Assembly: GCA_963575745.1 (NCBI GenBank)
Contig: CAUYUJ010016304.1
Span: 171,501 to 235,500 of the forward strand
From: Prorocentrum cordatum
Lineage: Eukaryota; Sar; Dinophyceae; Prorocentrales; Prorocentraceae
DNA: 64,000 bases
Direction: 5' to 3'
Made by a program: the position numbers and the translations under genes. The notes beneath the pieces are model-generated. The model worked only from the letters and a program-made list of their open reading frames with translations. It ran no database searches and was not told the origin of the DNA. This document shows, in pieces, positions 54,823-64,000 of this stretch (position 1 is its first letter; each line of letters begins with the position of its first letter).

Positions 54823-55011
54823 AATATGCATCCTCATCGCCTTCATCATCATCATCAGCATCGGAAACAACATCATCATCACCATCATCATAAGCATGAC
54901 CATCAGCATCACCACCATTATCGCTATCACCATCACCGTCACCATCACCATCACCATCACCATCACCACCATCACCATCACCATCACCATCACCATCACC
55001 ATCACCATCAC

Positions 55012-55046
<35 letters not shown>

Positions 55047-55080
55047 GCATCATCATCATCATTATCGTCACCAGAACCAT
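54650..55080. repeat. ATC/CAT and CCATCA arrays
   Basis: ATCATC runs alternate with CACCATCACCATCACCAT hexamer runs over about 430 bp. Confidence 0.95.
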
Positions 55081-55099
55081 CATCAGCGACGAGGCAATT

Positions 55100-56790
55100 G
55101 ATTATGCTTCGAGCGATCCCCCTCGAAACCTTCGGCGTTTGTTCCCAACGGTGCACAATGTTCGATCTCGCATGCTCGATAATGTTCTACTCTGCGGTGC
55201 ACAATATGATATGTTATGTTGTCGATGGGACGGAAAGACACTGTGACGCCTATCACGTTAGAGACGTCGTCCGATCAAGCGTTGCTACGCCTGTTTGTAC
55301 CTGTGGCCGGGCTAACCTCGGCGGCACGTCGCGTTTGATTATGTGATGGTACGGCCTATTACATGATGAAGATCAGCTTCACGTGTGTGTTCCTCTTCTG
55401 ATAAAGACTGTTATGTCATGCTCACCCCTGTCATTGTATGATTTGTTAAAGTATGACATGCTCTGATCTGACATGACACGTAGACTCGTTCAGGCTAGGT
55501 TAATGATAGTAGATGTGATGCAGTTTATGGCATGTCCAGTTCGTAGTCGAATATTGTGAGATCCTCTGCTATGACATACCTCTTCCATGAGGTGGTGGCC
55601 TGCCCTGTGATATCTAAATCGTTGATGTAGGGGTAGCAGTAGGACAACAACTTTGCTGTGTCATGCCAGTTACGGTGTGCTCTATTCGTTATATTCGACT
55701 GCTTTGATAATGTTGTGCCATGCTGTGCTCTATTGTCTGTTCTGTTCTCGACGGGCCGGCGTGACGCCCTGACGCCTGCCCCGACAGATACGTCGTGCTA
55801 TCGTTCGCTGCTGCGCCTGGCTGCAACTTTGGACAGCCTGACCTCGGCTCTACAGCACCGTGCCATGGCATGATATCTGATGTCAGGCGATGTTATGGTA
55901 TGATATGTGTGATGCTGGTCACGCTAAGTCGTGCAATGTTCAGTGTGTTATGATAAGCTGTGTTATGTCAATGCGTGTCTGTGCAATAGAACAGAGTCCA
56001 TGATGTTGCAATGCAGTCGCTGCAATCGTGACGTTGTTATGTTCAGTTACGCTCGGTGCTACGTTCGGTCATGCTCTGTGCCACAATGGCAGCTCGTTTC
56101 AGGCTCTATTTTGCGGTGATACAATATGTTATGCCATAACATGTGATACCGCGCGCTGGCATGATACACGTTGTCGTGTTACGGGAAACGATGTGATATG
56201 GTGCTGTGGTATGTTACGCCATAAGATGTCCTGATGTGTTACGTTGTGAGCAGTTAGACTCGTCGGTGCTAGATTATGGTATATCGTGCAATGTCCTGGT
56301 ATGATCAACTACACTAGTTATGTTAAATAGTGTTACGCGACGTGGTGTATGACCGGATCTGTCATAACGTGCGTTGGCAGTATGCTGTGGTACACATGTA
56401 ACGCTGGGCTCCGACATGTCATGATATGCCATTGTCTGGTCTTGCGCTATGATGTGTGAGGTTCCGCTGTGTGATAGCATATTATTGCCGCGCTCTGTCA
56501 TTGCATGCGTTGTCATGGCACGTTATGTTATCATATGGTGTGATATGAGATGTTGTGTTATGGTATGATAGCTGATGCGATGCCATGTTATGAATTGGTA
56601 CGTGTTTGTTAGACTATGCAATGTATGCTCCGCTCTGTCATTGCATGCGCTGTCATGCTCCGTTATGTTACGACGTGTGATGTCATGCTGTGTTATGTAT
56701 GATCCGCTTTGTCGTAGCTGTTTTGTTATGTTACATCATTACTATAGTAAGCTAAGTTATGTGATGCTCAGTTCTCTCAGGCTCTGTCGT
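55100..56790. repeat. Cryptically simple TGTTATG / TGATATG tract
   Basis: About 1.7 kb enriched in TGTTATG, TGCTATG, TGATATG and GTCATG words without a clean period. No open frame with a recognisable product. Confidence 0.65.
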
Positions 56791-56797
56791 ATTGGTC

Positions 56798-56953
56798 GTC
56801 GGTGCGAGGCGGGCGTCTCGGGGGATACTCGGTGGACCTGGCGATCTGGCGACCGCGGTAGACAGAATGGCCGGGTCGGCGCGAGGCGGGCGTCTCGGGG
56901 GATACTCGGTGGACCTGGGGATCTGGCAGCCGCGGTATGCAGGGTGGTCGGGC
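56798..56953 (+). repeat. 78-bp tandem duplication
   Basis: TCGGTGCGAGGCGGGCGTCT through GCGGTAGACAGAATGG repeats as TCGGCGCGAGGCGGGCGTCT through GCGGTATGCAGGGTGG. The unit is 26 codons long, but no gene is recognised. Confidence 0.9.
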
Positions 56954-56987
56954 CAGGAGGTCTGTTCTTCAAATCCAACGACCCTTA

Positions 56988-57139
56988 GGTCGGGCATGTC
57001 TGCCTACAGGCAGATTTTGGAAGAAAAACAAACAGACCAAAAAAATAACCTAACATTGACAAAGAACTGCTCAAAACATTGTACCATGACTATATTTTAC
57101 GACTGAAAATCTTCCTTCTGTAGACGGACACGCCCGATT
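56988..57139 (+). mobile_element. TIR family A copy (152 bp)
   Basis: TA then GGTCGGGCATGTCTGCCTAC at the left; CTGTAGACGGACACGCCCGA then TTTA at the right. A-rich interior with ACAAACAGACC. Confidence 0.85.
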
Positions 57140-57239
57140 TAGTGTCAGGTGGGGAACTACAGAATCATTGCAGACGCTGGATGTCTGGGTCCGTCGAGTC
57201 TGGCACAGCGCCGGCGAACGCAACCCCAGGGAGGATGGC

Positions 57240-57430
57240 AAGGGGCAGGGCGGGGCGGGGAGGGAGGAGGCAGCGACGAAGAGGTAGGAGGATCAGGAGG
57301 AGGAGGGGAAAGGGGGGGAGAGAAAATGGAGGAGGAGGAGGAGGAGGAGGAAGGGGACCAGGAGGAGGAAAAGGAAAGGGAGGAGGTGCAACAAAAGGAG
57401 GAAAGGAAGGAGGGAGGGAGGGAGGGAGGG
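57240..57430. repeat. AGG / GGGA polypurine tract
   Basis: GGAGGAGG and GGGAGGGA units directly before a TATATATAC stretch and the second minisatellite. Confidence 0.9.
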
Positions 57431-57496
57431 GAGAAAGATACGTACATCCAGATATATAATATAATATATATACACACAAACATACATGATTCCGGA

Positions 57497-57890
57497 GAAA
57501 CACCCTATAGGCTACAGGGCTATAGGCTATAGGACTGTATGGGCTATTAAGCTATAGGGCTATAGAGCGCTACGGGGCTATAGGGCTATAGGGCTATAGG
57601 GCTATAGGGCTATAGGGCTGTAGGGCTGTAGGGCTGTAGGGCTATACGGCGATAGGGCTGTAGGGCTATAGGGCTGTAGGGCTATAGGGCTGTAGGGCTA
57701 TGGGGTTATAGGGCTATATGACTACAGGGCGATAGAGCACCCGGGCACCCGGGCACCTCCGAGCACCCCCGGGCACCCGGGCACATCCGGGCCCCCCCGG
57801 GCCCCCGGGCACCCGGGCCGGCCACCGAAATCGGCGGCGAGCCTCACCTAACCACACGAATCCGCTAGGACACCTGCTCCTGTTGGGGGA
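57497..57890 (+). repeat. CTATAGGG minisatellite, GGGCACCC tract and conserved tail, locus 2
   Basis: GGGCTATA/GGGCTGTA units to about 57735, then GGGCACCC units, then CGGCGGCGAGCCTCACCTAA and GAATCCGCTAGGACACC. Same order as 29655-30215. Confidence 0.85.
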
Positions 57891-58159
57891 TAAATGAAAG
57901 GAAAGAAAGCACAATGACAAAAAACACATCGTGTACGTCAGAGGTGCGTTGGCAAAATGGAGAAGCCAGCCGTCATGGTACAGTTCTGGCGGCTTCGTCT
58001 GGAGTGAGGATGAGGCCACGGAAATGAACACTCTGGTTTCAGGGAGCCGGCGGATCTCGAAACAAGCAGGGAAGCACCAGCAGATCCAGGGCAGGGACCA
58101 ACGGCGAGGGGCACAGGGGGACAGGCAGAGATGAGGGAGAGAGGAGGGAAGGGAGCGAG
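57891..58159. other. No gene seen
   Basis: Short unique sequence before the AGG tract. Confidence 0.4.
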
Positions 58160-58249
58160 GGACAAGAGATAGGGGGGAGGAGGAGGAGGAGGAGGAGGAG
58201 GAGGAGGAGGAGGAGGAGGAGGAGGAGGAGGAGGAGGAGGAGGAGCAGG

Positions 58250-58291
<42 letters not shown>

Positions 58292-58352
58292 AGGAGGAGG
58301 TAAGCTTGAAGGGAGGCATCCAAGGAGGAGGAGGAGGAGGAGGAGGAGGAGG
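58160..58352. repeat. AGG and GGAGCA arrays
   Basis: GGAGGA from 58178 to about 58240, then GGAGCAGGAGCA hexamers, then a second AGG run at 58325-58352. Confidence 0.95.
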
Positions 58353-58989
58353 AATCCCCCCAGTGCGCGGGCCCTGGAGCGGCTCCGGCAGCGCGCCCCC
58401 CGCCAGCGGCTGCGCCAGCTGCGGCAGCGGCGGGAGCTCGGGCGGCTGCAGCGCCTCGCGGGCGGCGCCGGGCTCTGCCGGGCCGAGCGGGCGGTCGGGG
58501 CCAGGCTCCTCCCTGCCAGCCTCCAGAACGAGAGGGGAGCATGGGGCACACAACTAAATATGAGCAGATCCTCGGATTCCAAGTTTTTTCCATATTTTCT
58601 GGGTTTGAGTCTTCCACCCCCCCCCCACCACTTCCCACATTTTCCCACATTGTGGGGATCGCCGGTTTTTGTCTGTGTATGTTCTTCCTTCCTGACAGTA
58701 TGAATACTGCTCTTCTCTATCCCCCCAAAAAATGGTCGGGGAGTCACCTGATGCCGTCCGCGTTTTCGGCGCGTCTCAAAGAGGTGCTGCCGCTGCAGCA
58801 ATGGCCTCATGCTAGGATCGACGCTCTGCTCCCGTCGTCCAGAACGGCGCTCGCGCCCCAGCGCGGGCGACTATTTTCTTGATCCGAGTATCTCCGCATC
58901 GTTGTCACCCCCCTCCTTTCCCCTCCTCTACCCTGCCCTGGTCCTGCTGCTACTCCTGCTCCTTCGAATTATTCCAGTTTCTGCTCCTG

Positions 58990-58990
58990 G

Positions 58991-59058
<68 letters not shown>
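58990..59058. repeat. (CTG)n microsatellite, about 22 units
   Basis: Uninterrupted CTG flanked by TCC words. Confidence 0.97.
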
Positions 59059-59060
<2 letters not shown>

Positions 59061-59170
59061 CGTCCTCGTCCTCCTCCTTCCTCCTCCTTCTCCTCCTGCT
59101 CGTCCTCCCGCTCATCCGCCACCTCATACTCAAATGCACGCAACTCGCCTTTTCCGACTGTGCATATAGA

Positions 59171-59385
59171 GGCCTTCTAGCTGTGGTCCGAGTGAATGGG
59201 GTGGGAGGATCTCGCCGCATCGCCGATACATCGGCGATGCATCGTCGATGCGCTAGCGACGTCGGCGATGCATCGGCGACGTCGGCATCGAGAACATCGG
59301 GATCGACATCGAGCCGCATCGCCGATGCATCGGAGATACGACGCGATCCTCCGACCCCATCTACTCCGACCCACTCTAGGAGGCT
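59171..59385. mobile_element. TIR family B, copy 3
   Basis: GGCCTTCTAG and CCGAGTGAATGGGGTGGGAG at the left; CCGACCCCATCTACTCCGAC and CTCTAGGAGGC at the right. GCATCGCCGATGCATCGG core. Confidence 0.8.
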
Positions 59386-59390
59386 TAAAG

Positions 59391-59534
59391 CAGGGATCGC
59401 CCTAAACGGTGTTTTTCGTTTTCGTGTTGTTTTCGTCTTCCCTCGTTCTGTCTTCAATCCGCCTTTGCTGCAAAACGAAATCGAAACGAAAACGGCCCAC
59501 GAAATCGCCCAAACAACGTTTAGGTCCACCCCTG
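59391..59534. mobile_element. hAT-like TIR family D, copy 2 (144 bp)
   Basis: CAGGGATCGCCCTAAACG and CGTTTAGGTCCACCCCTG ends. Possible decayed 8-bp duplications GCTTAAAG and ACCTAGAG (5 of 8 match). It starts 5 bp after family B copy 3 ends. Confidence 0.75.
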
Positions 59535-59671
59535 ACCTAGAGCAGACCACGATTGGGAATACGAAACCCCAAGCACACCTCCACGCCCCGACCCCACCCC
59601 CACACCGGCGATCCAGGGGGCCTGGTCTAGCAGCGAGGGTTGTCGATCGGGGTCCAAGGATAGAGAAAAAA

Positions 59672-59672
<1 letters not shown>

Positions 59673-59718
<46 letters not shown>
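59673..59718. repeat. Poly(A) run of 46 nt
   Basis: Preceded by AGAGAAAAAAC. It could be a retroposon tail, but no body with an end duplication was recognised upstream. Confidence 0.9.
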
Positions 59719-59721
<3 letters not shown>

Positions 59722-60188
59722 CGACCCCCTGGGTCGCCAGTTCTTGAGTGAGACGGGGCGGGGGGGTGTCCCCTGCTGGACGATGGGATCCTTTTTAGAA
59801 CTCCAGGTCCCCTGTGACAAGCGCCCGCAGATAGAGAAGGAATCGGCTCTTTGGGAAGGGATGGGTGGGAGGGGTAGGATGCCAGATATGGGGCGAGCGC
59901 ACCTAGCTTGTCCCTCCCTCTCCTCCTCCTCTTCCTCCTCCTCCTCGTCCTCCTCCTCGCTCGAGGTCGCGGATCGGGGTCCTCGGCCATCTCAAGCCCC
60001 TCTTCGGGCCTCCGTCGTCCAGACTGGCCCCCCGTCCGGGGGGGGGGGAGGGAGCGCGCCCCGATCAGGACTCTGGCGGCCGGTCCAGAAGGCGGCGAGT
60101 GGGCTTCCCGAGAGGCCGCCGCCGACGCTGTCTGCTCCGCCCTCTTCCCAACTCGTCCTCGCCATCTGTATTGCCTCTCGTCCCCTTC

Positions 60189-60370
60189 TCGGCGGCGAGC
60201 GACGGGGTGAAGTGGGAGGGAGAAGGCCTTCTCGGAAGGCGGCGGGACTTCTCAGAAGCCCTCGCGCCTTGTGAGAGAAGTGTCCTGCGTCTTCGGGCAC
60301 GGTTCAGGGAACTTCTCAGAAGGCTGGGGGACTTCCGAACCTTCTGAAAAGGCCTGACCATCTTGTCGCC
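60189..60370. mobile_element. TIR family C, copy 3
   Basis: TCGGCGGCGAGCGACGGGG and AGGCCTTCTCGGAAGG at the left; CCTTCTGAAAAGGCCT at the right. Interior CTCAGAAGCCCTCGCGCC and GGGGGACTTCCGAACC. The outer right end is diverged. Confidence 0.65.
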
Positions 60371-60419
60371 TCTCGTCCACTTCGTCCTCCTCTTAACGAT
60401 ACAGTCAGCCCGTGTCATA

Positions 60420-60556
60420 AGGACACACGATGGACGATGAGCAGGCAAGGGCCTTGGAAAGCCATGCCGAAACGTTGCGAGCGGGGCGCTGCCAGCGAAA
60501 GCGGGCATTGATGGGCCGGAGGGGAAGGATGCAAGGGTAACCGTGGAATCCTTCCT
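60420..60556. mobile_element. TIR family F, copy 4
   Basis: GGGCCTTGGAAAGCCATGCC, GCCAGCGAAAGCGGGC, GGGGAAGGATGCAAGGGTAA. Degraded ends. Confidence 0.6.
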
Positions 60557-61446
60557 GCGCAGGTTGACTGAACGGTTCTTCGGCTTCGCCGTCGCCTCCT
60601 TCGACCAGTGCCCGCCCAAAGTCGGCCCCTGGAAGCCCTTCGCGAGGCCCATCGCGGCCCGCCTCTCGAGCCGCGCTCGGCCCTGACGACGCGGGGCACC
60701 AGAAGAACGCCCTCCGAACCGACGACGACTTCGTCGTCGCGCCACGGCCAAGGCCGCGGGAAGAGACTGCGCAGCCGCAGCGCCGCCGCTGCCCTCCCCT
60801 CTGCCTCGTAATGCTTCCCCTTCCTTCACTCATGCCCGTCCGCCTCCCTCGCCTCCGTAAATTCCCTCGTCCGTTCCGTCTTCGGCCCCGTTTGCTGCGC
60901 CTTCGCGCCGCCATCGCCGCCGCCGCCGCTGTTGCCGTCGCCGTCGCCACCGCCGCCGCCGCGCCGAGGAGCCCGGGCGGCGGCTGCGACGGAGCCTGCA
61001 AAAGTTTGCCGAGAGCCCCCGAAACGAGGACCTCCTAAGGTGGGAGAGAGAGAGAGAGAGAGAGAGAGCGAGTTTCACGGACGCGCTTGCCTTGGGAACA
61101 TTCGGCGGCGCGTTTCGAACCAGGGGGTGGCCCCCGCCCCAAACACTGGGCACCGTCGATCAGAACCAGGGGGACTCCCCTCCCCCCTAACAACCCCCAC
61201 TCCCGAATCACCCCCCCCCAGCGCCAGCGCAGGCGCCGGCGCTGGCGGCCGCCAGCAGCGCTGACGGCAGGGACGCAGCGACGATGACCAGAGTGGGTCC
61301 ACGGGGGGGGCGGGGGTCCAACCCCCCTCCCCGCGCGGGCGCCGGCGCGAGCGCTGGCGGCGGGAGGCCGCAGAGGGAACACACAAATCGCCATGTCGAG
61401 CCCTCGCCCCCCAAAGCCACCGAGAGGCCCTGGGAAGGTCCACGAG
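60557..61446. other. No gene seen; CCG and GAGA tracts
   Basis: GCCGCC tract at about 60910-60965 and a GAGAGA run at about 61043-61067. Open frames are composition-driven. Confidence 0.5.
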
Positions 61447-61546
61447 GCTTCACACATGCTCCTCAGACGCCCCCGAGACCCTTCTGACGAGACCTCGAGA
61501 GGCATCCAGTAGAACTCTGACCCAGAGCCAAAACACGGTGGCGGGA
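61447..61546 (+). repeat. 100-nt direct repeat, left of the ACC array
   Basis: GCTTCACACATGCTCC through ACACGGTGGCGGGA. Aligns without gaps to 62883-62982 at about 80% by hand count. Confidence 0.85.
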
Positions 61547-61555
61547 AGAGCCGAA

Positions 61556-62845
61556 GGCTACACCACCACCACCACAAACCACAACACCACCACCACCACC
61601 ACAACCACCACTACCACCATAACCACCACCAGCCACCACCATCACAACCACCACCATCAACACAAACCACTACACAACCACCACCACAAACGCCACCAGC
61701 GCCAAAAACCACCACAACCCACCACAACCCACCACAACCACCACCACCACATAAAACCCCCACCACCACCGCCACCACCACCACAATCACCGCCACAACC
61801 CACCACCACAAACCACCACACCACCACCACAACACAAACCACCCCCACTACCAAAACCACCACCCACCACCCACCACCCACCACCACCACCAGCACTGCT
61901 ACCAGCAGCAGCACCACCACCACCACAAACCACCACGCCACCACCACCACCACCGCCACCACCAGTACCACCACCACCACCTCAACCCACCACTACCACC
62001 ACCAAACCACCACACAACCACCACCACAGCCACCACCACCACCACCACAACAACAACTCACCACCACCACCACCACAACAACAACCCAACACCGCCACCA
62101 CAATCTACCACACCACCACGCCACCACCGCCACAACCACCACAACCATCACCACCAAAAACTACCACAACCCACCACCACCGCCACCTCCAAACCACCAC
62201 CACCACCAACACCAGCACCACAAAGACCCACCACCACCACAAACCACCAACACATCACCACCAAACCACCACCACCACCAACAACCACCACCACAACCAC
62301 TACGTCACTACCACCACAACAAACCACCACACCACAACCGCAACCACCACCACCACAACTCACCACCACCAGAAACCACCACACCACCACCACGACCACC
62401 ACGACCACCACCACCACCAGCAGCACCCACCCATCACCACAACCACCACCACCACCACCACCACCACAACAAACCACCACCACAACTACCACGACCAGCA
62501 CCACCGCCACCACCACCACTACCACAACCCACCACCACCACCACAACCACTACCACCACCACAACCACCACGACAAACCACCACACCACCACCGCCAACA
62601 CCACCGCCACCTTAACCCACCACCACCACCACCACAACTACCATCACCACCACCACCAGAAACCACCGCACCACCACCACCGCCACCACCACCACCACCA
62701 CAACCGGCCACCACAACCACCACAACAACCAGCACCGCCACCACCACCAACCACCACACCAACACCACCAACACCGCCACCACCACCACCCCCACCACCA
62801 GCACCACCACCACAGCCCACCAACACCACCACCACCACCACCTCA
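61556..62845. repeat. ACC trinucleotide array, 1.29 kb
   Basis: CACCAC repeats with scattered ACA, CCA and GCC changes. Open on plus (Thr/His/Pro) and on minus (Gly/Val/Trp). Not a gene. Confidence 0.95.
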
Positions 62846-62882
62846 GAGAGGCCCCCAGAGACGCCCAAGAGTCGCCCAAGAG

Positions 62883-62982
62883 GCTCCACAAATGCCCTTC
62901 GGAGGCCCCCGAGAGCCCTCCGACGAGACCCCAAGAGGCATCCGTTAGGACTCTGACCCAAAACCAAGGCACGGTGGCGGAG
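62883..62982 (+). repeat. 100-nt direct repeat, right of the ACC array
   Basis: GCTCCACAAATGCCC through GCACGGTGGCGGAG, immediately followed by a GTC array. Confidence 0.85.
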
Positions 62983-62983
62983 C

Positions 62984-63024
62984 GTCGTCGTCGTCGTCAT
63001 CGTCGTCGCCGTCGTCCTCGTCGA
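62984..63024. repeat. GTC microsatellite
   Basis: GTCGTC with one ATC. Confidence 0.9.
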
Positions 63025-63297
63025 CGCTCCTCCTGCCGGCCGCCGCCGCAGACGCCCGCGCCAGGTCAGAAATGGAAGTCGTCGCCCCCGCCGCCGCCGC
63101 CAGCCGCCGCCGACGCAGGCGACGGCTCGAGGAAAGGGAGAAAGGAAAAGTCTGGGAAAAGGGTGGGGGGGGCTTGAAACCCCCCTCCCCCCTCCGTCAC
63201 GGAAAGGGGGGGGGGCGGTTCGAACCCCCCGCCCTCCATCCAGGGGGGGGGGGCCACCCCTCCAAGCGACCACAGAACGCGCTCTTTCTGCGGTGAT

Positions 63298-63870
63298 GAG
63301 AGGGAGAAGCGGGGGAGGAGGAAGAGGAGAAGGAGGAGGAGGAGGAGGAGGAGATGAAGGACGAGAAGGAGGAGGAGGAGGAGGAGGAGGAGGGAGAGAG
63401 GAGGAGGAGGAGGAGGAGGGAGGAGAAGGAGGGAGGAGGAGGAGGAGGAGGAGGAGGAGGAGGACGAGGAGGAGGAGATGAAGAACCTCCTGGAGCAGGC
63501 CGGGGACCTCCGAGGACGTCCATTGACCGACGGCGATCGATGGCGACGGCAACGAGCGGCGGCATCGAGCGCTGTCGACGACGACGTCGTCGTCGTCGTC
63601 GTCGCGACGCGGCCTGCGGCGGCGGGGCCGCGGGGAGCGCGGGCGCCGCTGGCGGGGTCGGCGCGGCGGGTCGGGCGGGCGCGCTGGCCTGTGTGGGGTG
63701 AGGGGGGGGGAGCTCCCCTCGAGGGGAGGGGGGGGGGGCGAGGAGGGGGGAGGGCGAGGAGGGGGGGGGGCGAGGAGGGGGGAGGGCGAGGAGCACAGGA
63801 GAGGAAGGGCGAGAAAGGGGGGAGGGCGAGGAAGGGGGAGGGCGAGGAGGGGGGAGGGCACAGAAGAAGG
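63298..63870. repeat. AGG and GGGGGA purine tracts
   Basis: GGAGGA at about 63310-63475. A GTC run at about 63586-63603. G-rich GGGCGAGGAGGGGGGA tandem at about 63725-63865. Confidence 0.9.
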
Positions 63871-63915
63871 AGAGCGAGAAGCACTGATCGGACTTCCAGG
63901 TCGAGGAGCGGTCGG

Positions 63916-64000
63916 GCCGCCAGTGTAGACAGCCCTTCGGTGTCGGAGCATCTGCCTGCATGGGGAAACGGCCGCCAGTCGCCAGTGTAGACAGCCCTTC
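63916..64000 (+). repeat. Start of a tandem repeat cut by the window end
   Basis: CGCCAGTGTAGACAGCCCTT at about 63919 recurs at about 63978, giving a period of about 59-60 bp. The window ends inside the second unit. Confidence 0.7.

Noticed and set aside
59640-59718. Processed pseudogene with poly(A) tail
   Set aside because: No coding similarity or flanking duplication upstream of the A run.
61538-62956. 472-codon Thr/His/Pro frame
   Set aside because: It is the translation of an ACC trinucleotide array; the minus strand is open too.
63205-63222. tRNA B-box-like word (GGTTCGAACCCC)
   Set aside because: No A box or cloverleaf can be drawn around it; it lies in G/C homopolymer runs.

Overview
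The window looks like nuclear DNA of a dinoflagellate, or a close relative with a very repeat-rich, GC-rich genome. Three things support this. (1) A 692-codon open fragment of a LINE reverse transcriptase with an ADN catalytic box and a C-terminal RNase H-like segment lies at 35924-38002 on the minus strand. From memory, this style of element is common in dinoflagellate genomes. (2) A decayed LINE of the same general type lies at about 45.98-50.5 kb on the plus strand, with endonuclease-like and zinc-knuckle pieces still readable in different frames. (3) A degenerate copy of the dinoflagellate spliced-leader sequence lies at 45969-45992, just upstream of that relic. No host protein-coding gene, rRNA or tRNA can be supported. 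Nearly all long open frames are artefacts of trinucleotide repeats or of the AAGACGGCC satellite, which stays open on both strands.

Layout. 0-5.3 kb: a TCC tract, a 1.4-kb CAGCCT array with a roughly 155-bp higher-order period, and an AAGACGGCC block. 5.3-18 kb: scattered short terminal-inverted-repeat (TIR) elements between TCC/AGG, TAG, GCC and CTG tracts. 18.2-21.6 kb: a 1303-bp tandem segmental repeat carrying long GAC/ACG blocks. 21.8-28.4 kb: a near-perfect 133-bp foldback, AGG/TCC/ATC tracts, two tandem satellites, and a hAT-like TIR element with an 8-bp target duplication. 29-35.9 kb: AAGACGGCC blocks, a CTATAGGG minisatellite, GTC arrays, an AT-rich island and a 43-bp tandem repeat. 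35.9-38.0 kb: the open LINE fragment. 38.0-43.8 kb: a large modular satellite that switches orientation near 39.1 kb and carries conserved hairpins. 44-51.2 kb: the LINE relic and an opposing LINE fragment. 51.7-60.6 kb: a dense nest of TIR elements, CAT and AGG tracts, and a second CTATAGGG minisatellite. 61.4-64 kb: a 1.3-kb ACC array flanked by 100-nt direct repeats, then GTC and AGG tracts.

The most notable content is the set of short non-autonomous TIR families, most of them with two or more copies here. At least four show TA target sites, and one looks hAT-like. The second notable item is the modular satellite, whose 39-nt hairpin keeps the same length in all seven copies. Coordinates of repeat boundaries were read by eye and may be off by a few bases.
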